This document shows, one piece after another, positions 50,210-63,422 of a DNA stretch of 64,000 nt. This DNA comes from Aulostomus chinensis (Eukaryota > Chordata > Actinopteri > Syngnathiformes > Aulostomidae), in NCBI GenBank assembly GCA_037954235.1, contig JBBMOA010000013.1, positions 20,499,001 to 20,563,000 on the forward strand, read 5' to 3'. Positions within the stretch are counted from its first letter, which is position 1; each line of letters starts with the position of its first letter. Under the pieces are notes generated by a model. It ran no database searches. It saw only the letters and a list, made by a program, of their open reading frames with translations, and was not told the DNA's origin. Made by a program: the position numbers and the translations under genes.

Positions 50210-52918
50210 AAATTCAGTTGGATGGCAAACAACGACAACAACACTGCCAACAAAAGCAGCCCTTCCTCCTGCGATACCAGAGGAACCTCACACTTCTTCA
50301 TTTTAAAAACGCCTTTTATGTTTGAGAGCTCAAACAGAAATTCTTAAACATGCACGCACGCAAAGTACACACGTGCTTCAAGGATGAATGGCAGAACGAT
50401 AGGGCAGAGGAGACACTCATCTAGGCTTCTTAGTTGCACGTATGCACACACACACACAAGCAAGCATGGAGTTCCCAAGCATGATTCGCCACCTCCATCC
50501 AAGAACATTAAGAGATTTCACCACACCAAGGCCTTTCCCTCTGCCATGCTCATAATCACCACTCTTCATCTCCCACTCACCATATCTGTCAGCTCCGTTT
50601 TGCTTGGGAGTCTAAGAGACGAGTCCAAGCTGGGCTCATCTTCTGACACGATTATCTCAGTCAGGAGAAATCTCGCATCTCACCTTTATTTGTCTTATGT
50701 ATGCTCTATGGCTCTCTCAGCTCTTATCTAGCTTCCAGCAAGGAAGCATTTGCATTTGCTGCAATATTTTACCCTGGGAGTGTGAGGAGTCCTTCCTCAC
50801 AGCTGATCAAAATCATCTGTGGTTCAGCACAGAATGTGCTAGAAGGAATAAGATACAGTATCACGCCACTGATCATTCTCTAGGAATATAGTGCTATATA
50901 ATCATCTTACAACTTTGCCCTGATATTTTCTCTTTGCTTTTGCTGGCTGTTTTCTTACTTTATATGAGTATATTTAACAATCTAGGAGAGAACAGTCAGA
51001 GCTTTTTTAGCAGGTACTGTAGCAGGTTGCCTCATGACTTCGGAGATCCCAACCAATGAAATCTGGGGATTTCTGACCATCAGAATATCAGAAACATTGT
51101 AAATCACATTCAAATAATCTTAGCCTTCATGCCCTAATAAAGATTTCTGTTTGTTCTTATTAGATGAATAATTTGTACTCCAAATGCAACAAATAGTGAA
51201 GCAGGGGCTTCCTGTCTGCAAAATAAAAGGATCCTGATTGACTTACTATCGACCCTGTTTCTGTGGCGCTGCCATGTAATTTTAACAGATGTTGTATGCC
51301 AGTACTGCACAATGCAGTTTTAATCTGTTGTCAGATTCTTGGTCATAAGATTGGTGTTGACCACTAAATCAAACTAATGCAGCATAATACAAAACTCCAG
51401 CTATCGATCTTCCCTTTAGGAGGAGGCTGCAATATCTGGTGCTGTTGAACCGACTTGGACAAACTAGCAGCGTAAGAACGCCTCTCAGTTCTCAGACCAA
51501 CAAATTACAGCCTCCTCTTAAAAGGGACTGATGATGTAATGCAGCGCTGTTGTATCATGCTGAACCACTGAATTAGTTAGCTGTGCTCTCTCTTTCGGAC
51601 TTGTTGCAGTTTAGTCTCTCTACTTTTCATGTCAACATCGATTTTGAAAGCATGAACTTCCGAGGCTTCTGACAGAAGAGTTTTGAGGTGTATCCATATA
51701 TAAATGTGTATCAGTTGGTTGTTGTATGTTCTGAAAGTTTATTCTGATTCTGGAAGAAAATGGATGGATGCATGGTTCTGCTGAAAATTCTGTTTAAAAT
51801 TCAAATAATTCATCAGATGAAAACTGGAGAAAAGTAAATTAAAGTTAATATTGTGTGCATGCTGGGTTTATCCCCTTCTGTTGATTTACTGTAGACTGTG
51901 CTAAACTTTAACTTGATGACTACTTGCAAGCACAAATTTGCGATTAGATTATAATGAAGTTCTGAAGTAAATTGTTGTCCAGTGTAGATTTAACAAATGA
52001 GATGTGGAAACTCTGACACACTGTGAATCAACTTTTCAGATGAAAAATATTTCATATTCATAGATTATGTATTCTGATGTGAGGGGGAGGGAGTGGGACT
52101 AAGTTAAAAAAAAATATCTGTCAAGGTAAATTAACTTGTTTGTGGAAAAAAAACGTCAGTCATTTATCATTATTATTATTATTGTTGTTCAAACCAGCTG
52201 CCTCTTGCCTGGAGGGGAGACTTTAATGAAATGCATTTCTATCCATGCCTTATGACACTTTAAAATATATAATTACAGCATCTGTTGATTGAAAGTACAA
52301 AAGGTATCCAAACATGTGGTCTGGTTTCCTTCGAAGCATTTTTAAATCAAGTTTTAACTTCAGCCGCTAAAAACTGCAAACTGAAGGAACAAGATGATCA
52401 GGACAGGAACATTTTCAGCTTGAGATTTGGCTCTGCTGTTGACAGTCACCTCTATCTCTTCCCTGGATAGCGATCTACTTGTCAGGAGGAGGACAGGACA
52501 CAGAGGGGGAGAGAGAGTCAGAGAGAGCTGTAATACCTGTCTCCACCTTCTGGGACTCCTCAGTTGATTAATGAAACAATTGACTTAGTGATTAACACCT
52601 GTGCATCGACTCACCAAAAAAAAAAAGCAGAAAAAAAAGCCTTAGGAGACCTTAAATGGCAAGATATTGATTTCCTCTCCTCCCTCAGCACAAACCACAT
52701 CTCCCCATCTCCTATCCAGCAGGAAGAGCTCAGTGCAGCCTTTCTAATTAACCAGCTCATCTACATACTCACTGGGGTTACTTTGCATTTGATCACATTA
52801 CAGTTACTGTAAGGAGCTTGCCTCCCAATTAGCATGCTTCTGCTCTGTATTCAAAGGAGAAATGTGCCACTGCTGCCTAAACACAGCTATATTTTTGTAG
52901 TTAAATGACAAGGGGTGG

Positions 52919-52946
52919 TGTGTGTGTGTGTGTGTGTGTGGGGGGG
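52919..52946 (+). repeat. (TG)n run ending in G7
   Basis: TG units pass directly into a short G tract. Confidence 0.93.
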
Positions 52947-55457
52947 TAATGAATTATAATTGAGATCATGCAACACTCGGACGGTGTTGCCTCGCCTCAC
53001 TCTACACAAGGCTGCTCCTGAGTTAGTTGTTTGCTTGTTCGGTTTAATAATGATTCATTGAATTCTCTTCTCTCTAGTTGTCAACGATGACCCTTGACAC
53101 AATTCAGCACATGCATATTCAGTAAAATGTGATGGATGACTGCCGACAAATAGAAATATCATGCTGCTCAAAGCCTCCACTATATGTGATTTGTAAGTTC
53201 TCATGTAAAAGTACCTTTTCCTTTATTTTCTTCTTAAAGGAAAAGTCACAACTATTCAAACCTTCTGGAAACCTGGCTGCTCCCCGGTTAGAATGACATC
53301 TGCACGATGGATCCATTCAGCTAGACGTAAAACATTTTGCAATATTAAAAGGGATGTTTGTGATTAATTCAAATGTGTTACTGTCGAGACATTGGTTTCT
53401 TTCTGACTTCATCCGTGACAGTTTTAGGAGTCCACCTTTCTTAAATTTGTAAAAAAAGAGGTTGTGGTCAAAAGTCATAATGATTAACAACACATAGGTT
53501 CATAATTGATATATTTTCAAAGGTCTCCCCAGAGGGGAAGATGGTTTTAAAATAGAAACAGTTTCCTCATCAGTGAAGATTGAAATTTTGGTTTGAAAAT
53601 ATTGACCTCTCTAGAAGAAGAGCAGCCATCATGACAGGGCCTGAAGGTGGTCAGGACTGCAAAATGTCAGAATCGTAAAATGTCGTTGCAACCACATTTA
53701 GTCATACTCTGGCAAAATCGGGATAACATGAAACTATTATCAGTTTGTATTATATTTTCACTTGGACCATTTTATCACTATGAGAATCAGTTGGCTCTGA
53801 CATGATTCCAGCTGCTGTACCTCAGTGATGGGATGCATGCAACATGTAATACTGAATTTTCAAAAGAAAGATTAAGCAGTAAAGAGACAAAGGGACGAAG
53901 GCTATTCTGAGCAGACGAGAACTGTGTTCCTGCTTCCACCTGGAAACAGTCTTTTGGTTTTGTATGACGCTAGGGTATTTTTTTGAAAGCTATATCCACT
54001 CTGGGATTGAAACACTGAGCTCTTTCACTGCTAAACACACAGTGTTTTGTACCCGCATCAGTTTTAAAAGGTTATCCAGTCCCTCTCCACACCGATGATG
54101 AGGACAAACAGAAAGAGGGGGGTGGTCAAAGAGAAAAGGTGCTTATTGACACCATTTACTCATCCTTGGAGCAACGGTTGCATTATTCTGTCACATGTAT
54201 CTATCAGCTGGGTCAGAAGTTGTTCTCCCTTGACTCAGGACTATTGCCTTCCGCCTCTGCACTCCCTCATGACGCAGACGGTAGAACTTAGATTCATGAA
54301 TTGGAATTCTAGATTTGAGGAGCTGCGGATGCACGACGCCTTTGAACGGGAAAGATAATGGCAACCTTTCAATGTGAAAGTAAGTTGTTCATCAGAGCAG
54401 GATCTTGGCTGACATCCAGTGTAAACCTCTCACCAGTTGCAGAAAAGGAAAGAGAGGGATTATGTAGCATGAATTGATGAAGATTAAATAAGTGTGAGGG
54501 GTTTATAAGGTTCATGAAGGTTCAGTAATATGACGCGCTAAAGAAGAAAAGGCCTGTTTTAATTGAGTCCCAACTCAGTGTGGATTCTCCGAGCAGTGCC
54601 CTCTAAATCTGTCAGTGGGTTTAGTCGTGTAGATCAAATATAAAACACTCAAATCATAATCTGAGTTATACCCTTTTACTCCTCGACTGAAACTGAAATC
54701 AGGATCTACTTTGATTAAAAATACAGTAAATCTCATATTCAATAATCCACAGAAGGCATGGGATATTTTTGCATTATAAAATGATCTGAAATAATTTAAA
54801 ACCAAAAGGCAAAAACTCAAAAAAGATGTATTTTGGGGAGGGAACTTTTTTCCTAGAATTGGAAGAAGATAAATGCAGGAGGCTTTGATGATATTCATTT
54901 CAGACAGAGGAGACCATTGGAAAAAAAAAAAAAGTCATAGTTGTAGAAGTGAAATTGTGTTTGGCTCAGTAGCTCAACACGGAGACAGGCCGGTGAGAGC
55001 AAACAAAGATTACAAGTCATCATGTGATCATTCGGTGGAGGCAAACAAATCAGGCCGATGGGAATGAGGGACAAACAACCAAAACCAAGAAATCCTTGAG
55101 AAATACTCTAGAGGGGACGGTGGTAGAGACAGTAAAGGCAGGTGTGTATATATGTACGAATTTGGAAAACCCAGGTGTTCCATGGAAGAAGTAAACTGGG
55201 GTTAATGCGAGAGAGGCAGGATGTGGAAAAGGCAGACAACATGGAAACACAAGAACATGGAATAATGGCAAGAGAAAAACGATTATTTGGATTGAAATGT
55301 GGCAACGAATATTACAGAAGTTAATCAGACGGGCAAAAACAGATGGTCCACTTTTTGTTTTGGGGGATTTTAGTGTTTTGCGACTTGGCACAGTGCTGTG
55401 AAGAGGAAAACGGTTGAGAAGTTTGTATCTATTAAAAGTTACAAAGCAACTACCAAC

Positions 55458-55460
<3 letters not shown>

Positions 55461-55492
<32 letters not shown>
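55461..55492 (+). repeat. (GT)16 microsatellite
   Basis: Uninterrupted GT run. Confidence 0.95.
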
Positions 55493-55495
<3 letters not shown>

Positions 55496-58267
55496 TCACC
55501 GCAGGGTCATAGTGATGGTAAAATGATTAATTAATGCGACCAACACCTGCTCATCCTCAGTTTCTAACAGAGTTAGAGGGGCTGTTCCTACGAACTGATT
55601 CTTTCCACAACAGGTACGCAAAGCACCTTCTGATGTTGAAGTGATACTTCCTTGTTTACCAAAAAAATGCCAGTCCTCCTTTCAGCCTGCTAGTAGTAAC
55701 ACTGGGAAACTGCCAGCATCAACGGATAATGTTGGAATTTCCCGTCAGCATCACCACGTTATCAGTGGCTCAGTGAGCTCTGACTGCTCAACTTTTCTTC
55801 TTTTTTGATCAACTTTTATGACCGTTTTAAATTTAAGAAATCTATTATGACATGGTTTTATGATTTGCTTTGCATAAACATACTTATGGTAGCATGGTTA
55901 TCTTTGACAGAAATGTTGAGGAGAATCCATGGGTTTTAAGTCATTCCATAGTTTGATGAGAATTCGGTAGTTGAGGAGGAGAGGAGATCGGCCACGACAG
56001 CAGACCAGACAGCTGGTCTCACAACTGAGTCTGGCATGTCTACCACCTGACCAGCTGCCCATACGACCCAAACCAAGTCCCACATGTCCCTCTCTGCCCC
56101 AGAGGCCTATTCATCTCAGATGGTCCCAGCACCCATCCAGGATCCCCATCTCCAATGACCAATGAGCCGGCCACTGTGGAACTGAGTCTGATTGTCACAT
56201 AGATGTCACGGTCAATTCATCACAGCTGACGGATGCCCTCTGCAGCTCATTGACCCACTGACACAGGAACTACTTTCTGCTGGTATGAAGGATGTTATCT
56301 TTTAAAACGTTTTTATGACCATTTGCAGATGGTCATGACACGGAGTTCCTTAAAGGTTAAGAATGTGTGATTTGGCTTCTGTCTGGAGCATTCAAGATGA
56401 TCAGGGAATGCTCGGTTACGTAGTGTATTTTTGGTGTTCTGTGGACATTCAGGGAACCTAAAATGCACCTAAATATCCGCCATATTATCGACCCTCCCAC
56501 CCTTTGATGGATTCCACATCGCCACCGCAAGGAAACATTCTGGGAACGTAGCGCAAAAACCAGAAACAAAATGTCCTCCATGGCATGTTACAAGAAGCTA
56601 CATTTATAGATGGGGAAAACGTTTCTCTTGAAAAGTTATGAAAGAAATTTTTATAGAACCTGTATAAGAATTTTCCTCCCATCCCCAATGTCATATATGT
56701 AATGTTACAATAATAAAAAAAAAAGGAAACATTTTTCTAAAGTCATACTGGATTATGAAATTTCAGAGGATGTTTTGAGAATATTTATTTTATCCTCTTA
56801 TTGCTTATACATGTAAACAGATACATTTTCCTTGGTGACTCCATCAAATCATGCTTTAACTGACTGAATTTCATATTAATATACATCATTCCACAGTGTT
56901 TTTCAAACATTCCATCATATAGTTTGAAATATTAACATGCTTCCCTATCTTATTTAGTTTCTTTTCCTCCTCCATTGACTGAATATTCAACCAACTCTAA
57001 TCCAGAGCCAGGAAAGTGAATGTAGAGAAAATGACTGGGGTGTAAACTAAGGATGTTACACACTTGATCCCAAGTCCAACATTTGTTCAAATGTGCAAAA
57101 TTCAATGACTGAAAAAACCTGCAAAAGAGCTTCTTACTATTTAATTAATATAAGACTTATGATGGACTCCCCTGAAGAGAAATATAGTGCAGGGTAATAA
57201 AACAGTACTGAAATGGAAAAGAACTTAATTAGCTTTGCAGAGAGCCTTGAGGCTTCAAAAAGACCTATATGTGCTGTCATGATTCCATCATCTTCTGCTG
57301 TGTTTATTGATTTTTTTTTTTCCTTCTCTCTGGCTTGGACACAACACTTCAGGAGTGTTTGTTCGAACAACAGCAAAAATGTGCATTTAAAAAAAACATT
57401 TCTATGCTCACATTTTTTTCCCTTTTTATGCAATGTTTTAATTCCCCTTATGGATGCACAAGAAGAATCCCAACAAGGAAACAGTCATCGGTTCAAGTGG
57501 AGACTTAACAAACAAATGCTTCTGCTCCATCACGTTACATTTCAGGTTAATCTAATTTAAATCCTGTCACCTGTTTTCTTTTTCTTTTTCAATTTGATCC
57601 CAGTTTGTTTTATGAACATTTTCTCTTCCATGTTACTGTTGTGTCTCTATTACTGATGTAAACGCAGTTTTTAATTTTATGAAACGAACTCGAACTGAAA
57701 CGGTAAACGGTACTTATATAGCTGAGCAATGCTCTGATGCTGTTTTTGTTGTTTTTCTCCATCTAACAGAGAAGCATGACAGGGTCTCTGTTTACTGCCG
57801 ATATGTCAGAGTGATTGCAGAAGCCATTAAATGTCGCTTCAGTGACAGCTGTTCAGGGTCATTCATCAAATGATGCAGTGAGAGAGAAAGTTGGAGAGAG
57901 GAGGCGAACAGGAGGAGATGCAGATCTGCTGAGGAAGGGAGTTGATGAAACATTTCTTGGACGATTACCCCCCAGGTTCAGCTCATACAAACATTTCTCA
58001 GTTTTCTTGAGTAAAAAAAACAAACAACAAAAACTAGTTGGTGGTGAGCTAAACTAAAATATGTGTAGTTCTAGGCTTATTAATCCCTGGAGCACTACAG
58101 TCCAGACAGTAATTTCTGCAATTATTGAATGGCTTGCCCCAACATTTCATACACTCACCCTTTTTCCCACCATGCACAACCACATACATGCAGGTTTTTT
58201 AACTTCAGGTAATCCTGCTTTAGGAGTTATTTGGACCCCTCGCTCCCACTGCAAGTAGGTGAGGAGT

Positions 58268-58270
<3 letters not shown>

Positions 58271-58294
<24 letters not shown>
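58271..58294 (+). repeat. T24 homopolymer
   Basis: Pure T run. Confidence 0.93.
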
Positions 58295-58301
<7 letters not shown>

Positions 58302-58879
58302 CAGTTCAGTCAGTGCACTAGAAAGAAGTGAAAAGTGTTGTCAAAAAAGCAGTTGTGTGCATTATCTTGGACTTGCAGTCTCTGGTAGCTGTAGCAAACA
58401 CAGCATGGAGGACGGTTACTGTGTTTCTGTGGTTGCTGTTTTAGATCTTTTGCTCCAGTCTGTGTTTCTAACTCAACGCCCACTTAACAATGTCTGAGCG
58501 CAATTTGAATGCAGCCTAGTCAAATCTGTGGCTGAGATGACTACAAGTCACAGAAGTTTTCATTTCCTATCCATGTTGATGATAGTAGAACTCTCATATT
58601 GAGTCCAAGATCGGAAGCAAGTACGAACTGAACTTTGTGCATGCACATGTGAATGCATGTTCACATAAATCATGGTTATCTACAACTGCAGTTTAAAGAC
58701 GCCACTGCTTATTTTAACCTTCCTAAGAAGGGATTGCTTTTGACACAAACAAGTAAGTATGAAGGAGCAAAATTCATGAACTGGAGGTTCCTCAAAGAGC
58801 ATCTAGACACGTACTCAGAGACTCAAGACTTTAGCCAAACTCAATTTAAAAAAATTACAAATATACCTGCACTTAATGA

Positions 58880-58970
58880 GATCTTCTTTGTCCCCATGCT
58901 ATACCCCTCCACCAAGTATGATGAAATTCAGCCTCATGTAATCCTGCTCTCAGGCAGACAGATAGACAGC
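58880..58970 (+). mobile_element. Possible fragment of the GGCGGAGGTAA repeat family
   Basis: CCCCATGCTATACCCCTCCA and CCAAGTATGATGAAATTCAG, followed by AATCCTGCT and CAGACAGATAGACAG, match the interior and right-hand part of the fish repeat that carries 'TACCAAGTTTGATGAAAT' and a CAGACAGACAG tract. The terminal GGAGGTAA is missing. Confidence 0.35.
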
Positions 58971-60443
58971 TAGCGTGTCGACAAACACACAAATGGTGCT
59001 GGTCAGTTTACTGCCTTGTTGAAAATGCGGTCTGGTGGAACCTAATACACCAGTTATATCTGAGAGTAACTTGGATTCATCTCTTGTGGATTCAACGGTT
59101 GCAATACTTGGCTTCGATTTGTTTTGAAGGTACAGGAATAAACATGGTGGTGGCGCTGCAGTTTATGATCAGAGTCATATTCCAGCCAAACAGCATTATG
59201 CCTTCCTGTTGAATGAAATAGAAGCTCTTTAGCAACGAGTACACATACCATAAAACCTATATTTGTCTGCTGCTGCTACAGACAGCCTTGTGTGGTTGTG
59301 TCATATCATGGAATTATTATTTGTGAAATGTTGATAATGCAGCTGATGGCAAGCTAATATAGGGGAAGCTGCACACTGACATCCCTAATTATAAATGTAC
59401 CATGTACAGAGAGACGTGGAGTCAAAACATGTAGCAGCAACTGCAATGTTTACAAACAGGTTCATTTTCATATTTCTATTTATCAGATTGCACTGATCAC
59501 ATTCACACGTGCAGACTTGGACACGGTCAAGGTACATAAAAGGTCATAAATGAGGTTCACGAAATGGTTTACAGGTTTTGAAGCTGAACATACCATTGTG
59601 AGAAAGTGGACTGGCCCAGCCATGCACAGAAGGCAACCAGCTAACAGCATCACCCAAATATTGAGGGGAAAAAAAGCCCTCTTAGGGTTGCCTTGTACCA
59701 GTCTGAAGTTGTGTTCTCTGCCCTCCCCACTACCCTGCTGGCTTGCGCTCGGACCTGGCCTGAGCTGTAGACAGTAACACTCACTGTACTGAAAGGTGAC
59801 AAGTTTGCACCCCTGCAGCGTTGCTATCAATAGCCATTAGACCTCGCATAAGCTAAAAGTACAGTACTGTGAATGAAGTGTCCAGTTCGCTGTAGCATGA
59901 TCCATCAAGCAGATGGTGTTCCTGCATTGGACACATTCACTACTTGGTTTAAAGCCAATTATTTTCATGCCAGTGTTGTACCACTGGACTTTATCCTCTT
60001 CATCTACTGAGCTGCCAGATTCATTCATGTCAGCCCACTGGTTTCCTGTGCAACTGCACTATGCTGAAGGCTACTACTTCCTACCACTACAGAGCCAGGA
60101 AAGAAGACCATGCCTGGGCGCTGTACAGAGCAATTAGGCTTGTCAAATGATCTTAAGGGACAAATGGGTATGGTATGGATCACCATATGGTATGGATTGT
60201 TACCAGACTCACTCGGTAACAACACGCTAAAACTCTCAGCATTCAGCTCAGTCTCACATGTAGATTATCAATCTTACTTTCGGTTATAAATTGGGGTTTG
60301 AACATGCTAATAAAATCTCCTGATTAAGCCACTGTTTTATATTGTGTGTGGATCAATTCTAACATTTTCAGCCCACCCTTGTTTAATCTGCCAGGAATAC
60401 CAAGAGTGACAATCTGATTAGCACTGGCAGCTGTTTTCTCTCT

Positions 60444-60490
60444 CAGTCACGCTCACACACACGCTCACACACACATCCTCACACACACTC
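60444..60490 (+). repeat. Imperfect CA-rich minisatellite
   Basis: Units of the type CACGCTCACACA / CATCCTCACACA repeat about four times. Confidence 0.8.
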
Positions 60491-61149
60491 TCCTGCATGA
60501 CAAAGGTGAGGATCACGTCATGCTGTTGACTCTTTATTTGCCTCTCAAGGACACGGATCTTTATCAGGGCAGGCCGGAGCTGTGTCCCACCTTCCTCCAA
60601 TATGCCACAGAGTTATGGAGGGCCTGCTGATGCTCCTTAAAGGGCAGGAGGACAAGAGAGAGATGCAGCGTATGCTTAACACTAAGCCGTTGGCTCCAGA
60701 CACTCCCCATCCATCACTGTCTGCCCTAAGCTACCTCTTTTTGCCTGCCATCCCTCCAATGAATTGCAGGCCCTCCAGGCCATACTCACATTTAGTGGAA
60801 TTATGCTAAACTCTTCTCTAAAAGACTGCCTGTGTTGATGATAAACACAGGGAAAACAAACTTGTATACCTTTTTTGAAAGACTGTTAATATAAGGAAAA
60901 ACACAGTTGTTGTCTTAGCCATCATGACCTAACACCCGAAGGCCAAATGAAGTAAAAAAAAGTGCTGCTTTCATTTTAGTTTTAGTTAGTAATGTTCTTC
61001 ATTGCATGAATTCTTCATAGTTTGCCATTTCACAGGCTTTACTTAATTAGTCTATTTTCAGAAAATTAATAGTTTTTTCTCCAATTATGTATTTTGTAAA
61101 GCACCCTCAAGTGATAATTGTGTAATTAAACCTAGAACAATGTTAGTGT

Positions 61150-61580
61150 TGTATGGTAGAGGTGAAATCCAAGATATTTCCTTTGGAGCAAAATATTATA
61201 TTTTATCGACTTATCTATCAAGGTTACAGCTCAATTGGCGATAAGACAGATGACTCATATGAATATATAGGAGAGGTAAATTATTCCAATCTCCATAATG
61301 TATGTACAGTATCGCGGCGAGAGCGCAGTCGTCGAGATCATGATCAGTTTAATTGGAAGCCTCATGTCATTCTTACTCTGAAGGTTTGATTCCTATGTTC
61401 AAATATAATTTTCTCATTAACACTGCTGGATGCCAGCAAGAGCCCGTTAGAACTGATGTGATTCCAAATGAGTTGGAATTAAGAAAATTACTCAATTAGC
61501 AGATATTTATTCATAGCCGCACGCTGTTAATGGAGGGAATTAACTCATTTGATGCCAGAGTGCAAGCTAGAGGTGCTGGA
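61150..61580. promoter_or_regulatory. Candidate conserved non-coding element with isolated CpG cluster
   Basis: A repeat-free block of mixed composition. Six CpGs lie within 22 bp (61313-61334, TCGCGGCGAGAGCGC and GTCGTCGAG segments), surrounded by AT-rich DNA with almost none. Retained CpGs in a methylated vertebrate genome suggest either constraint or lack of methylation. No coding frame or splice sites fit. Confidence 0.3.
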
Positions 61581-61815
61581 AACATCTCCCTGTGTTCAAA
61601 ACAGAGTGACAAGGTCAAATCATGTGTTTTAACAAAGACATTCTGTAGAAATAATGATTCTGTTGAAAAGTACTGGAAATGTCGGGATATTGCTGTTGTT
61701 GGACATTTTAAACCACCAAATTGAAAACCGAGGCGCATCTCTCATTTATATACTGCCATATTTCACTTGGTTAAATATATCCACCCAAAATTTTGTGGGG
61801 TTTTCCGTGATTTGT

Positions 61816-61965
61816 GCAGGGTTCTTAAGGTCATGAAAAACCTGGAAATGTCATGGAATTTAAATAATTTCTTGCTGAGTAAAGTTGCTTTTTTCCCCAC
61901 TCTTAAATAAAGCCAGAATTTTTTAGAAAAGTCATGGATTCTGGCCTTAAATACATGAATACTGG
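61816..61965 (+). mobile_element. Probable interspersed repeat with internal GTCATGGA units
   Basis: Starts GCAGGGTTCTTAAGGTCATG and holds AAAACCTGGAAATGTCATGG, AATTT and later GAAAAGTCATGGATTCTGG. This is the phrasing of a common animal interspersed repeat that reads 'AGTCATGGAAAACCTGGAAAAGTCATGGAATTT'. Class and ends are not determined. Confidence 0.4.
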
Positions 61966-63136
61966 AATATATAGTTCTGTTAAAATTGACTGAGAAGGAT
62001 CTCTTGTTAATAAAAATGTACATACAGCTTGGCATTAATTTTGACATTGATTTCTATGTTAATTTTTCATGTGGAAAATTATTTTTTCAAAGAATTCATG
62101 GTGAGAATTTTCCACAACGTCGTGAATAACTAACATTGAATGTGCCCGCGCAAAACCCTCCACCAAAGCTCGTGAAAGTCCATTTCGGTGACCAACAATC
62201 ATGCAGGAAATGTACCATTTGCTTTGGTGTTTTTTTTTTTGTTTTTTTTTTTACAGCCATGCCATTTCTCAGGATTGTTTTTAAGCACCAGTGTGGCAAT
62301 CCACCCTTTTACTGCAGGCTACTATTTACAGTCCTCCATGGACACACAATCCTCGCCCATCACAGTCATTGTGTTGCAGTGACAACAAGCTGCAGACATA
62401 CCAGTAATATTGACGTTTCTGAAATTCACCTACATGCACAGAGGCAACCTTGAGCCTCTCCTTCACCTCGTTATTTTTGTCACACCCTCAAACACACAAA
62501 TAAAAGCATTCGCAGTGAAATGTTAATGCAATAAAGCTGGCAGCAGGATGATTATTATACCTGAGCACGTACCCCTAAAGGATTATAAACCAGCTTCCTC
62601 TTTATCCTCATTTCCCTTCTCTATAAAAAAAACTCTTAGCCAAACTTACATCATCGCAACTTTACAGCCAAATCACAAAGAAATATTAGCATGCAGAATG
62701 AACATGTGAGCCAAAACACACACTTGCATCAGACAACTACAAACCTCCAGCTAGGTTTATGTCACCTCTTGGCGAGCATATCTCATAACCTTATTTACCA
62801 TCAATGATGCAGGTCTCATTTAATGACCATTGAGTGCAAGAACTCTATTGGGCATCCCTCTCCAAAATGTTTCCATCATGGTTGCCAGTGTGGCGTATGA
62901 ACGCATGAAAAAGACATCAAATGATCACATCTCACCTCTGATTCCTTCACTTCTCTCGTGTGGATATTGATGATAATCTGAGCTGCTGTTTGCCAGCTGA
63001 GAAACGTACATGCCTGTGTGGGATCAGGTTGGTTTTTGTTGTTGTTGTTGTTTTTCAATGGGATAACACGTGTCTCTAGACATTGTGATTGAAATGCAGC
63101 TTGACATAAAATTATGTCCCTCTGAAAAATAATTCA

Positions 63137-63411
63137 CAGCGTGGCTGAGAGGTAGCGTGGCTGTCTAGCAACTGAAGGGTCACTGGTGCGATCCTCACTT
63201 CCCCAGGTGACCATGTCCAAGTATCCTTGAGCAAGATACTGAACCCCTAATTGCTCCTGATGGCCCTGCGATGGACTGGGTTCACAGGGTTCACCCTGCA
63301 GAAGTCCTCTCGCCCAATGTCAGCTGGGATAGGCTCCACCCCCCCCCCCACCCCACCCCAACCCTAGCAATCCTTAATTGATAAGCAGTATAGAAAATGG
63401 ATGGATGGATG
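63137..63411 (+). mobile_element. SINE copy E, second head type, with perfect target duplication
   Basis: Head GTGGCTGAGAGGTAGCGTGG with B box GGTGCGATCCT (63185-63195), then CACTTCCCCAGGTGACC, TCCTTGAGCAAGATACTGAA, CCCCTAATTGCTCC, and finally the same 3' body as copies A-D (CGCCCAATGTCAGCTGGGAT, AGGCTCCA, AAAATGGATGGATGGATG). Flanked by a perfect 11-bp duplication AAAATAATTCA (63126-63136 and 63412-63422). Its C-run is 11 long (63339-63349) followed by ACCCC units. Confidence 0.9.
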
Positions 63412-63422
63412 AAAATAATTCA

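Larger units (their letters stand above)
45258..52918. other. Gene-poor stretch
   Basis: Frames up to 115 codons, none recognisable. Holds a CAG-type run (46085-46102), two inverted repeats (47514 and 49208), a GT run (48569), A15 (49460-49474), C13 (50197) and an ATT run (52167-52190). GGAAGAAAATGGATGGATG at 51752-51770 looks like an isolated SINE tail remnant. Confidence 0.45.
52947..58879. other. Gene-poor stretch
   Basis: Frames up to 149 codons; the longest (55050-55499 minus) crosses the GT microsatellite and has no known domain. The segment 55960-56260 is GC-richer and repeat-like in texture, possibly a decayed retroelement, but no motif can be assigned. GGGAACGT-type words near 56530-56545 may be part of an old repeat. 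A candidate conserved block lies near 57200-57300. Confidence 0.42.
58971..63125. other. Gene-poor stretch
   Basis: No recognisable gene. The 59520-59830 segment is open on both strands (115 codons minus, 75 plus) and GC-richer than its flanks but shows no family resemblance. A T-run followed by ACAG (62230-62256) mimics an acceptor without a credible exon after it. A GTT run lies at 63034-63056. Confidence 0.42.

Noticed and set aside
55050..55499. Minus-strand open frame of 149 codons
   Set aside because: Begins in a GT microsatellite (Thr-His string) and the remainder has no known motif.
59483..59830. Minus open frame of 115 codons with a hydrophobic segment
   Set aside because: Overlapped by an open plus frame, no start or splice context, no recognised family.
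62230..62256. T-rich tract plus ACAG resembling a splice acceptor on the plus strand
   Set aside because: No following frame with protein-like content or a matching donor was found.
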